From an uncultured Methylococcaceae bacterium (GTDB lineage Bacteria; Pseudomonadota; Gammaproteobacteria; Methylococcales; Methylococcaceae): 37,136 nt of DNA. The notes beneath the pieces are model-generated. The model saw only the letters and a list, made by a program, of their open reading frames with translations, was not told the DNA's origin and did no database searches. The stretch spans positions 1 to 37,136 of the forward strand of contig CAIVXW010000345.1 in NCBI GenBank assembly GCA_903910005.1, in the 5' to 3' direction. The translations under genes and the position numbers were made by a program. Shown here piece after piece: positions 13,765 through 20,652 of this stretch (its first letter is position 1; each line of letters begins with the position of its first letter).

Positions 13765-16125
13765 TCAACTCTTTCGGTGTTGCTCAAGCAGGGCCGACTG
13801 GGCCGAGATGTTGAGTTCGCCTGAATTGACCGGTTTGTGGTAGCTGCCGTCCGCATTCATCAGCCAGGCCTGGGTGTTGTCTTTCAGGTACAGTTCCAGG
13901 TCGGCAATGATCCGGTCAGCCAGTTTGCGGTTTTCCACCGGAAAACAGGCCTCTACCCGGCGGAACATGTTTCTGGCGAGAAAATCCGCGCTGGCCAGAA
14001 ATACGTCCGGGTGTCCGCCGTTTTCAAAGTAATAAACCCGGCTGTGTTCCAGGAAGCGGCCAATCACCGAGCGGACTTCAATATGGTCGGAAATGCCGGG
14101 TACACCGGGACGCAGTGAGCAAATTCCGCGTACGATCAGCCTGACCTGTACACCGGCCATTGAGGCCCGGTAGAGGGTGCGAATCAACAGGGGTTCAGCC
14201 ACCGCATTGACCTTGATGATGATCCTGGCCGGTTTGCCGGCCTGGGCCTGTTCAATTTCCCGGCTGATTTTTTTGATGATGTTCTGATGCAGGCTGAACG
14301 GGGATTGCAGCAATTTATGCAGTTTGCTGACCTTGCCCAGACTGGTGAGCTGCATGAATACCTTGCGGATATCCTCGCCCAACTCCTGGTCGCTGGTCAG
14401 CAGGCAGTAATCGGTGTAACAGCGGGCCGTACGCGGATGGTAATTGCCGGTACCCAGGTGGGTGTAGTAGCGCAGACTCCGGCCTTCGCGCCGCAGGATC
14501 AGCAGCATTTTGCCATGGGTTTTGTAACCGACGATGCCATACACCACCTGTACTCCGGCTTCCTGCAAGCGGGTCGCCAGTGAAATGTTAGCCTTTTCAT
14601 CGAAGCGGGCCCGCAATTCCACCACCACGGTGACTTCCTTGCCGGCATGGGCGGCTTGCAGCAGGGCTTCGACAATCGGCGAATTGGGCCCGGTCCGGTA
14701 AAGGGTTTGCTTGATGGCGACCACCTGCGGATCAGCGGCCGCCTGGCGGATCAGTTCAATAACCGGATTAAAGGATTCGTAGGGGTGATGCAGCAAAATG
14801 TCGTGCTTGCGGATGGCGGCAAAAAAGTCCTGCCCGACCGCCAGCCCTTTGGGAAAACCTGCCGTGAATCCCGGATATTTCAAATCAGGCCGGTCGATCA
14901 GGTCATATACTTCGCGGGTGCGGCTCATGTTGACCGGGCCATCCACCTTGTAGAGTCGGTCTTCGGTCAACTGAAACTGGTCAATCAAAAACGCAATAAT
15001 GTCGTCCGGGCAATTGTCGGCCACTTCCAGACGCACCTCATCGCCATAATTGCGGCTGCTCAGTTCTCCCTCCACCGCCTGCAACAGATCGTCGATTTCT
15101 TCTCCGTCCAGATACATTTCACTGTTGCGGGTTACCCGGAACTGGTAGCAATCCTTGACCTTCATGCCGTGAAACAGCAAATCGACGAAGGCGTGGATGA
15201 TGGAGGACAGGAATACAAAATCATGCGGCCCGCCCTGGGTCTCCGCCGGTGGCAACTGGATGATGCGCGACAGTGCCCGGGGTGCCTGCAGGATGGCCAA
15301 TTGTATGTCCCGCCCGAACGCATCCTTGCCAGCCATCGAGACAATGAAATTAAGGCTTTTGTTAAGTACCCTGGGGAAGGGGTGAGCCGGATCCAGCCCC
15401 ATGGGAGAAAGGATTGGCAGCAACTGTTCCTCAAAGTAGCGGCGTAACCAGGCCTGCTGGGCGTCGTTCCAGTCCTGGCGGCGAATGAAGCGGATGCCTT
15501 CCCGTTCCAGGTCGGGAATGATGTTCTCGTTTAGAACCCGGTATTGTTCGTCCACCAGTTGATGGGCTCTGTGGCTGATACTGTGGAGAATTTCCTGCGG
15601 ACTGGATTGATCGGCTTCGATACGGGTGGAACCGAGTTCGGAACGCTGAATCAGACCGGCTACCCGGACTTCAAAAAATTCATCCAGATTGGAACAGGAA
15701 ATGCAGAGGAAATTTAACCGCTCCAGCAGGGGGGTGTGTACATCCTTGGCCTGTTCCAGTACGCGGTGGTTGAATTCCAGCAGACTCAATTCCTGGTTGA
15801 TGTAGAGATACGGGTCGGCCAGATTGGTGATTTCACCCTCCTCGTGTGTCTTTTCCCACAGTTGCCGGGCATCCGGGTTGGTTGCCAGGTCGCCGATCAT
15901 GTAGCGGGCGGCCCGGATCATGCGGGCGGCTTTGGTTCGGTTGAATCCCGGGATTTTCTCCAGTTGATCCACATCGGTGGCGGCCAGCTCCTCCACCGAG
16001 AATATGCCGTGTTCGGCCAGAATTGAACGATTGGTTTTGCTGATGCCCTTTACGTCTTTGATGATCAAGTGCGTATCTCTCCGGAAAATATGGCGATTGA
16101 CGACCGGAAGGGTGTTCGCTGTCAT
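13765..16125 (-). CDS. ppk1: Polyphosphate kinase 1 with an N-terminal helix-hairpin-helix extension
   Basis: This enzyme polymerises the gamma phosphate of ATP into polyphosphate. Of 786 residues, the PPK1 part starts at about 106 (LYINQELSLLEFNHRVLEQA). His537 (KTHGKM) and His556 (YTHLGTGNYHPRTAR) are 19 residues apart, matching the E. coli catalytic pair His435/His454. FLEHSRVYYF (691-700) and SADFLARNMFRRVE (712-725) complete the phospholipase-D-like domains. Residues about 22-80 (GISKTNRSILAEHGIFSVEE, 'LEKIPGFNRTKAARMI') form a helix-hairpin-helix-like region absent from ordinary PPK1 (about 690 residues). No strong ribosome-binding site is seen at 16125, so the start could be slightly downstream, but the extension is in frame. 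It is convergent with bioC and divergent from ccmD. Confidence 0.95.
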   Translation of the reverse strand: MTANTLPVVNRHIFRRDTHLIIKDVKGISKTNRSILAEHGIFSVEELAATDVDQLEKIPGFNRTKAARMIRAARYMIGDLATNPDARQLWEKTHEEGEITNLADPYLYINQELSLLEFNHRVLEQAKDVHTPLLERLNFLCISCSNLDEFFEVRVAGLIQRSELGSTRIEADQSSPQEILHSISHRAHQLVDEQYRVLNENIIPDLEREGIRFIRRQDWNDAQQAWLRRYFEEQLLPILSPMGLDPAHPFPRVLNKSLNFIVSMAGKDAFGRDIQLAILQAPRALSRIIQLPPAETQGGPHDFVFLSSIIHAFVDLLFHGMKVKDCYQFRVTRNSEMYLDGEEIDDLLQAVEGELSSRNYGDEVRLEVADNCPDDIIAFLIDQFQLTEDRLYKVDGPVNMSRTREVYDLIDRPDLKYPGFTAGFPKGLAVGQDFFAAIRKHDILLHHPYESFNPVIELIRQAAADPQVVAIKQTLYRTGPNSPIVEALLQAAHAGKEVTVVVELRARFDEKANISLATRLQEAGVQVVYGIVGYKTHGKMLLILRREGRSLRYYTHLGTGNYHPRTARCYTDYCLLTSDQELGEDIRKVFMQLTSLGKVSKLHKLLQSPFSLHQNIIKKISREIEQAQAGKPARIIIKVNAVAEPLLIRTLYRASMAGVQVRLIVRGICSLRPGVPGISDHIEVRSVIGRFLEHSRVYYFENGGHPDVFLASADFLARNMFRRVEACFPVENRKLADRIIADLELYLKDNTQAWLMNADGSYHKPVNSGELNISAQSALLEQHRKS

Positions 16126-16179
16126 TGCCGAATCCGGTCAAAGGTTTTGTAGTATGCTTCATCCCACAGGTTTTGCGAA

Positions 16180-16199
16180 TAAACCCCGATCCGGGTTTA
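16180..16199. promoter_or_regulatory. Inverted repeat in the ppk1-ccmD divergent region
   Basis: TAAACCC (16180-16186) and GGGTTTA (16193-16199) form a perfect inverted repeat 20 bases before the ccmD start. It could be an operator or a leader hairpin. No clear -35/-10 pair was found around it. Confidence 0.35.
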
Positions 16200-16218
16200 C
16201 CTCCCCCAGGAACACATT

Positions 16219-16407
16219 ATGAACTGGCAAGAATTTTTTTTCATGGGCGGTTATGGCCTGTACGTCTGGACGTCGTATGGACTGATGGCTGCCCTGCTTA
16301 TCTACAATTTGCTGGCTCCGCTCCAGCGCAAGCGGGCCGTGATGCGGCAACTCAAAAGCCGTCTTGAGCGCGAGGACGGCAAGTCTGCAGCCGAGGTCGG
16401 AACATGA
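16219..16407 (+). CDS. ccmD: Haem exporter protein D (CcmD)
   Basis: This small inner-membrane protein releases haem-loaded CcmE from the CcmABCD transporter. The 62-residue product has one membrane helix (residues about 8-33, 'GGYGLYVWTSYGLMAALLIYN') followed by the basic 'LQRKRAVMRQLKSRLERED' tail; the Tyr in 'GGYG.YVW.SY' is typical. Gene order with ccmE and ccmF confirms it. The stop overlaps the ccmE ATG (ATGA). ccmA, ccmB and ccmC, normally just upstream, are not in the window: ppk1 takes their place. Confidence 0.9.
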   Translation: MNWQEFFFMGGYGLYVWTSYGLMAALLIYNLLAPLQRKRAVMRQLKSRLEREDGKSAAEVGT

Positions 16408-16859
16408 CTCCCCGGCAAAAACGCATGGCGGTGGTGGCCCTGTTGCTGGCGGGTGTCGCTACCGCAGTCGGGCTGGGACTGACCGCCTTCCAGAAAAACC
16501 TGCTGTATTTTTATACGCCGACCCAGGTCAGTGGCGGTGAGGCTCCCACGGGTTATCCCTTTCGGGTGGGAGGCCTGGTCGTGGCCGGTTCGGTCAGGCG
16601 CGATCCTGACAGTCTGACCGTGCATTTTTCAGTCACCGATGGACCCGCCACCCTGCCGGTGGTGTACACCGGTATTTTGCCGGATTTGTTCCGCGAAGGG
16701 CAGGGCATCATCTCGGTGGGGCAACTCAATGCCGCCGGGGTGTTTGAGGCCACTGAAGTGCTGGCCAAGCATGATGAAAACTACATGCCACCTGAAGTCG
16801 CCGCTGCCCTTGAACAAAGCGGGCAACGGGTTCCCAACTATAAGGAGTATCAAAAATGA
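16404..16859 (+). CDS. ccmE: Cytochrome c-type biogenesis haem chaperone CcmE
   Basis: CcmE holds haem covalently in the periplasm and delivers it to CcmF. The 151-residue protein has one N-terminal membrane anchor (about 8-28), an OB-fold core with 'YTPTQVSGGEAPTGYPFRVG', and the haem-binding His in AKHDENYMPPE near residue 123. The short C-terminal tail 'YKEYQK' is normal. It overlaps ccmD and ccmF by 4 bases on each side. Together with ccmF it serves the many c-type haems encoded by the 20653-28645 locus. Confidence 0.95.
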   Translation: MTPRQKRMAVVALLLAGVATAVGLGLTAFQKNLLYFYTPTQVSGGEAPTGYPFRVGGLVVAGSVRRDPDSLTVHFSVTDGPATLPVVYTGILPDLFREGQGIISVGQLNAAGVFEATEVLAKHDENYMPPEVAAALEQSGQRVPNYKEYQK

Positions 16860-18832
16860 TCGGAGAACTGGGTCATCTGACCTTGATCGTAGCCTTGCTC
16901 ATGGCTGTTTTGCAGTCGGTGTACCCATTGCTGGGAGCCGCCCGGGCGGTTCCGGTGTGGATGGCGGTGGGACGGGCTGCCGGACGGGCCCAGTGCGGGT
17001 TTCTGCTGGTGTCGTTTGGCTGTCTGATTGCCACCTTTGTCAATCATGACTTTTCCATGGCCTATGTGGCGGAAAATTCCAACACCGGTTTGCCGCTGTA
17101 CTACCGCATTGCCGCTGCCTGGGGGGCTCACGAAGGCTCCATGCTGTTGTGGGCCACCATTCTGGGGCTGTGGACGGCGATGGTCAGTTATTTCAGCAAG
17201 GGGTTGTCCGAACCGTTTCTGGCCCGGGTGCTGGGCATCATGGGGCTGGTCAGTACCGGCATTTTGCTGTTCATCCTGCTGACCTCCAACCCGTTCGTAC
17301 GCAATCCGGAGCCACCGGCTGACGGCAATGATCTCAATCCGCTGTTACAGGATTTCGGCATGACGGTACACCCTCCCATGCTCTACATGGGCTACGTCGG
17401 TCTGTCGGTGGCCTTCAGTTTTGCCATGGCCGCCCTGCTGGGCGGATCGCTGGATTCAGCCTGGGCCCGCTGGTCCAGACCCTGGACACTGATTGCCTGG
17501 GTTTTTCTCACCTTTGGCATCGTACTGGGTTCCTGGTGGGCCTACTACGAACTGGGCTGGGGCGGCTGGTGGTTCTGGGATCCGGTTGAAAATGCTTCCT
17601 TCATGCCCTGGCTGGTGGCGACCGCCCTTTTGCATTCCCTGGCGGTGACCGAAAAGCGCGGTGCCTTCAAGGTATGGACGGTACTCCTGGCCTTGTTTGC
17701 CTTTTCCCTGAGTCTGCTGGGAACCTTCCTGGTTCGTTCCGGGGTGCTGACCTCCGTACACGCCTTTGCCTCTGACCCGACCCGGGGGTTGTTCATCCTG
17801 ATCCTGCTGGCCCTGGTGGTGGGCGGTTCGCTGTTGCTGTACGCCCTGAGGGCTCCCGCCATCCGCGATCAGGTTCACTTTGAACTATTCTCAAAGGAAA
17901 ACCTGCTGTTGCTGAACAACATTCTGCTGGTGACGGCAGCGGCCAGCGTACTGCTGGGGACGCTCTATCCGCTGGTGCTGGATGCCCTCAAGCTCGGCAA
18001 AATCTCGGTCGGCCCTCCCTATTTCAGCGCGGTTTTTGCCCCGGTCATGGCCCCCATATTCCTGCTGGCCGGGCTGGCTCCGCTGGTCGCCTGGCGCAAG
18101 GCCAGCCTGGGCAAACAGGCCGGTTTGCTCTACCGCCTGGCGGGTGGCAGCCTGCTGCTCGGGGTTATCACCACGGCGTTGTCGTGGAACCTCCGCGACA
18201 TCACCACCCTGGCGGGTCTCAGCATGGCCTTCTGGCTGAGTGCCACCGCCCTGTTGAGCCTGTGGCAACGGGTCAAACTCAGACATTCTACCTGGCAGGG
18301 GTTGCGCTCCCAGTCGCGCAGCATCTATGGCATGACCCTGGCCCATCTCGGGCTGGCGGTGTTTCTGACCGGGGTGACCCTGTCCGGCGGCTACAGCGAG
18401 GAAAAAGTCGTGCGACTGGGACCGGGCGACACCGCCGAACTGAAAGGCTACCGGTTTACCTTCAAGGGCATCACCGAAGTACAGGGCGACAACTACACGG
18501 CCCGGCGCGGCGAGTTTGAAGTCCGCCAGGGAGACGGTTCGCCCCATACCCTGTGGCCGGAGAAGCGGGTCTACAACGTACGTGGCAACCCCATGACCGA
18601 AGCCGCGATAGATCCTGGCCTCACCCGCGACCTTTACGTGGCACTGGGCGAACCCATGGACGGCGGCGACTGGAGCGTCCGCCTCTACTGCAAGCCGTTC
18701 ATCCGCTGGATCTGGCTGGGAGGGCTGTGCATGGCCGCCGGTGGCCTGCTTTCGGCCAGTGACCGCCGTTACCGCATGGCCCGCGCCCTGGAAGATGCGG
18801 CGACTGTTCCAGCCGGTTCGCAGCGGGCCTGA
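16856..18832 (+). CDS. ccmF: Cytochrome c haem lyase subunit CcmF
   Basis: CcmF is the integral-membrane core of the haem ligation complex that attaches haem to CXXCH motifs in the periplasm. The 658-residue protein has about 15 hydrophobic segments and the tryptophan-rich WWD domain GWGGWWFWDPVENASFMPWL (about 234-253), preceded by the conserved 'WGAHEGSMLLW' (89-99) and 'VHPPMLYMGYVGLS' (171-184) histidine motifs. Its ATG overlaps the ccmE stop. ccmG and ccmH, which usually follow, are absent; a strong hairpin ends the operon. Confidence 0.96.
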   Translation: MIGELGHLTLIVALLMAVLQSVYPLLGAARAVPVWMAVGRAAGRAQCGFLLVSFGCLIATFVNHDFSMAYVAENSNTGLPLYYRIAAAWGAHEGSMLLWATILGLWTAMVSYFSKGLSEPFLARVLGIMGLVSTGILLFILLTSNPFVRNPEPPADGNDLNPLLQDFGMTVHPPMLYMGYVGLSVAFSFAMAALLGGSLDSAWARWSRPWTLIAWVFLTFGIVLGSWWAYYELGWGGWWFWDPVENASFMPWLVATALLHSLAVTEKRGAFKVWTVLLALFAFSLSLLGTFLVRSGVLTSVHAFASDPTRGLFILILLALVVGGSLLLYALRAPAIRDQVHFELFSKENLLLLNNILLVTAAASVLLGTLYPLVLDALKLGKISVGPPYFSAVFAPVMAPIFLLAGLAPLVAWRKASLGKQAGLLYRLAGGSLLLGVITTALSWNLRDITTLAGLSMAFWLSATALLSLWQRVKLRHSTWQGLRSQSRSIYGMTLAHLGLAVFLTGVTLSGGYSEEKVVRLGPGDTAELKGYRFTFKGITEVQGDNYTARRGEFEVRQGDGSPHTLWPEKRVYNVRGNPMTEAAIDPGLTRDLYVALGEPMDGGDWSVRLYCKPFIRWIWLGGLCMAAGGLLSASDRRYRMARALEDAATVPAGSQRA

Positions 18833-18840
18833 GACCAGAG

Positions 18841-18868
18841 ACCCGGTGCGGCAAATCACGCACCGGGT
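18841..18868 (+). terminator. Terminator-like hairpin after ccmF
   Basis: ACCCGGTGCG (18841-18850) pairs perfectly with CGCACCGGGT (18859-18868) around an eight-base loop, 9 bases past the ccmF stop. No T-run follows, so termination may be factor-assisted. Confidence 0.55.
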
Positions 18869-18960
18869 AGGTCAAATCACACAGCCGACCTGGCTCATGG
18901 CGCAATAACCGACTGTTTTGCTTGGTTTTGCCACTGGCGCAGGGTTTGCTGGATTCCGTA

Positions 18961-19042
18961 AGTGGCGCGGCCATCCTGTGAGTGGCGCGGCCATCCTGGC
19001 CGCGTGGCGGGTTAAGTGGCGAGTGGCGAGTGAACACTGCAT
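18961..19042 (+). repeat. Interspersed GC-rich repeat, copy B
   Basis: It has a partial then a full copy of the palindromic core GCGGCCATCCTGGCCGC (full copy 18987-19003). Two AGTGGCG heptamers follow (19015-19028), then the flank GCGAGTGAACACTGCAT (19026-19042). Core and flank match copy A (2231-2318) in inverted orientation. It lies in the 5' region of the small Cys-rich gene. Confidence 0.8.
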
Positions 19043-19080
19043 GCCAACCCCTAATTCCTGAACCCCAACCCCTGAATCAC

Positions 19081-19347
19081 ATGAACAATCCATCCCGATT
19101 CCTTGCCGCCCTGCGTGCCCACCCCCGTGTCCAGCAAGTAGCCCCCTGGCTGGCCGGGGCCGGTATGGCCGTGGGTCATGCGGCGGTTTCTTCCAGTTGT
19201 ACCATCCCGCAACAGGGGCGTTGCAGCAGTTGCGGCAGCTGTGTCATCGTGGTCGGCAGCCTGGCCTTCTGGGCCCTGGCCAGAAAACAGCAGGAATCCC
19301 GGGCCGTCGCTGAAGTCACCGAGACTGATCGGCAGCATCACCGCTAG
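19081..19347 (+). CDS. Small Cys-rich membrane protein, 88 aa
   Basis: From ATG 19081 the frame gives MNNPSRFLAALRAHPRVQQV, then a first hydrophobic segment 'APWLAGAGMAVGHAAV', a cluster SSSCTIPQQGRCSSCGSC with four cysteines, and a second hydrophobic helix 'VIVVGSLAFWALARKQ' ending in a charged tail. The Cys pattern (C-x7-C-x2-C-x2-C) suggests a metal site or disulfides at the membrane surface. The frame is open upstream, but that part is the interspersed repeat, so the internal ATG is preferred; no strong ribosome-binding site is seen. It lies downstream of ccmF but past its hairpin. I do not recognise a named family; location hints at a redox or haem link without proving it. Confidence 0.6.
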   Translation: MNNPSRFLAALRAHPRVQQVAPWLAGAGMAVGHAAVSSSCTIPQQGRCSSCGSCVIVVGSLAFWALARKQQESRAVAEVTETDRQHHR

Positions 19348-19803
19348 GGCCAGTCGATCGTGTCCACGCTCCGGCGTCATTGCCATTAAGTTAGCGTATT
19401 GGCTCCCCTCCTCCGTAATCGGGGGATGGGCTTCATGACGGTCACTCAATGCTTTATTCATGAACGGCATCGACATTAGCTATTACTGCGAAGGTTACAG
19501 TCAATTCAGGGTTGAGGATTTATACCCCTGTCATTATTCGTTACCTGCCTTCCAGCCCCAATATCCGGTTGATCCAGGCCACGAACCCTGACAGAACCCC
19601 TTGGGGTCATCAGGAAAAAAGGGGGAGGAACGAAGGGATGGATTCCCCTGTAGCGCGGCCATCCTGGCCGCGTGGCGGGCAAGACGCCCGCGATCCCGGG
19701 ACAGAAAGCCTGCCTCAAACCGGCTCAACGTCGGAAATACGGTGATTTTCCAGCGGGAAGGGAGTAAGGTATTAACTCATAATTATTTTATAGAGGAGTA
19801 TTT
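19348..19803. other. Intergenic accessory stretch with repeat copy C
   Basis: No confident gene is present. It holds repeat copy C (19655-19671) and the adjoining hairpin GCGGGC-AAGAC-GCCCGC (19675-19691). A 43-codon frame at 19460-19591 (MNGIDISYYCEGYSQFRVED...) has protein-like composition but no ribosome-binding site or recognised relatives; it may be a gene relic. The last 40 bases become AT-rich before the antitoxin-like gene. Confidence 0.4.
19655..19671 (+). repeat. Interspersed GC-rich repeat, copy C
   Basis: This is an exact copy of the core GCGGCCATCCTGGCCGC, followed by GTGGCGGGC as in copy B but without heptamers or the GAACACTGCAT flank. It is thus a shorter version of the family. 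Confidence 0.75.
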
Positions 19804-20004
19804 ATGAATCTTGCCGAACAACTTTATCAGACGGTCAAACCATTACCCGAAACACTGGTGCAGGAAGTTCTGGATTTTGCCTTGTTTTTACAGCAACGCG
19901 AAGAATCGCTGGAATGGCGCAATTTTATGCTTGCCCAGACCAGTTCCCTTGATGATTGGGACAATGCCGAAGACGAGGTATGGAATGATGTACCTGCCAT
20001 CTGA
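19804..20004 (+). CDS. DUF2281-like antitoxin, orphan
   Basis: The 66-residue acidic protein starts MNLAEQLYQTVKPLPETLVQ and continues 'EVLDFALFLQQREESLEWRN', the usual opening of DUF2281-type antitoxins ('...LPE.L..EVLDF..FL..'). GAGGAG (19793-19798) sits at ideal spacing before the ATG. Such proteins bind and silence a toxin encoded immediately downstream, but the following 100 bases hold no toxin frame, only a short relic. It is probably the remains of a toxin-antitoxin pair or a free-standing antitoxin. The local AT content is higher than that of the flanking genes, in keeping with transfer. Confidence 0.65.
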   Translation: MNLAEQLYQTVKPLPETLVQEVLDFALFLQQREESLEWRNFMLAQTSSLDDWDNAEDEVWNDVPAI

Positions 20005-20106
20005 TTCACTCATCTGGATAGCTTCGCCGATGCCTTCCTCACCAAAAACCCATAAAATGGGGCTGATGCAGCAGCTTTTTCCCCAAACCCCCACGGAGTC
20101 CACGCC

Positions 20107-20322
20107 ATGAGCGTCAACGAACTGCTCCCCTCGGTCGCGGCCCTCTCCCACGCCGAGAAATTCCGGCTGGTGCAAATCGTTCTGCGGCAACTGGCGGAGG
20201 AAGAGGGTATTCCCAGCGAGCCGACCGATGACTTCGATCCGCGCCGCTATTTCGGTGTCGCCCAGCACACCCGGCAAGCCGTGGATGATTACCTTTCATC
20301 CGCCCGCGAAGGGTGGACGTGA
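20107..20322 (+). CDS. Antitoxin-like protein, 71 aa, orphan
   Basis: The product starts MSVNELLPSVAALSHAEKFR and continues LVQIVLRQLAEEEGI, the pattern of a common small antitoxin family ('ELLP.I..LSH.DK..L.Q.L...LA.EEG'). The remainder 'DDFDPRRYFGVAQHTRQAVDDYL' is the toxin-binding type tail. The ATG at 20107 lacks a strong ribosome-binding site. Instead of a toxin gene, its stop codon is followed directly by the C-terminal tail of a type I methylase subunit. The two elements seem to have been joined by a deletion that removed both the toxin and most of hsdM. Confidence 0.6.
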   Translation: MSVNELLPSVAALSHAEKFRLVQIVLRQLAEEEGIPSEPTDDFDPRRYFGVAQHTRQAVDDYLSSAREGWT

Positions 20323-20539
20323 AGAACCGCGTTATTCCATGCGTGTGTCGATGGAGCGAATCGAGAAGGAAAGCCACAACCTGAACATCTCTCGCTACAT
20401 CAGCACTGCGGAAGCGGAAGCGGCAGTGGATTTGTCAGCCATCCATGCCGAATTGCTTACACTGACGCAGGCCATCGAAACGGCCCGGGAAAAGCACAAC
20501 GCCTTCCTCAAGCAACTGGGCTTGCCGCTGTTGCCGTGA
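20321..20539 (+). pseudogene. hsdM C-terminal remnant (type I restriction methylase)
   Basis: The frame entering at 20321 reads EEPRYSMRVSMERIEKE, SHNLNISRYISTAEAE, then 'AVDLSAIHAELLTLTQAIET' and 'HNAFLKQLGLPLLP' before its stop. 'NLNISRY' followed by a Glu-rich turn, a long helix and 'HNAFL.ELGLP' is the typical end of HsdM subunits of type I restriction-modification systems. The catalytic part (about 450 residues, with the NPPF/Y motif) is missing and no hsdS or hsdR follows. It is a truncated relic, not an active methylase. Confidence 0.7.
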
Positions 20540-20550
20540 CGGAGCATCCA

Positions 20551-20562
20551 GAATCATGATTC
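20551..20562. promoter_or_regulatory. 12-bp palindrome upstream of the cytochrome locus
   Basis: GAATCATGATTC is a perfect palindrome 90 bases before the first gene of the multihaem cytochrome operon. It is a possible dimeric regulator site. No clear sigma-70 promoter is seen around it. Confidence 0.3.
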
Positions 20563-20652
20563 ACAATGAGATATTCCATGCAAACTGACTCCCTGAACGT
20601 CCACTACCGTCACCGGGCACAGTAAAACTTCCCACCCAAGCCCCAACCCTGC

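Noticed and set aside
14647..15447. 266-residue plus-strand frame inside ppk1
   Set aside because: It overlaps the catalytic part of ppk1, which has all its active-site residues; composition is that of an antisense shadow.
17891..18859. 322-residue minus-strand frame opposite ccmF
   Set aside because: It is antisense to conserved ccmF and carries no recognisable motif.
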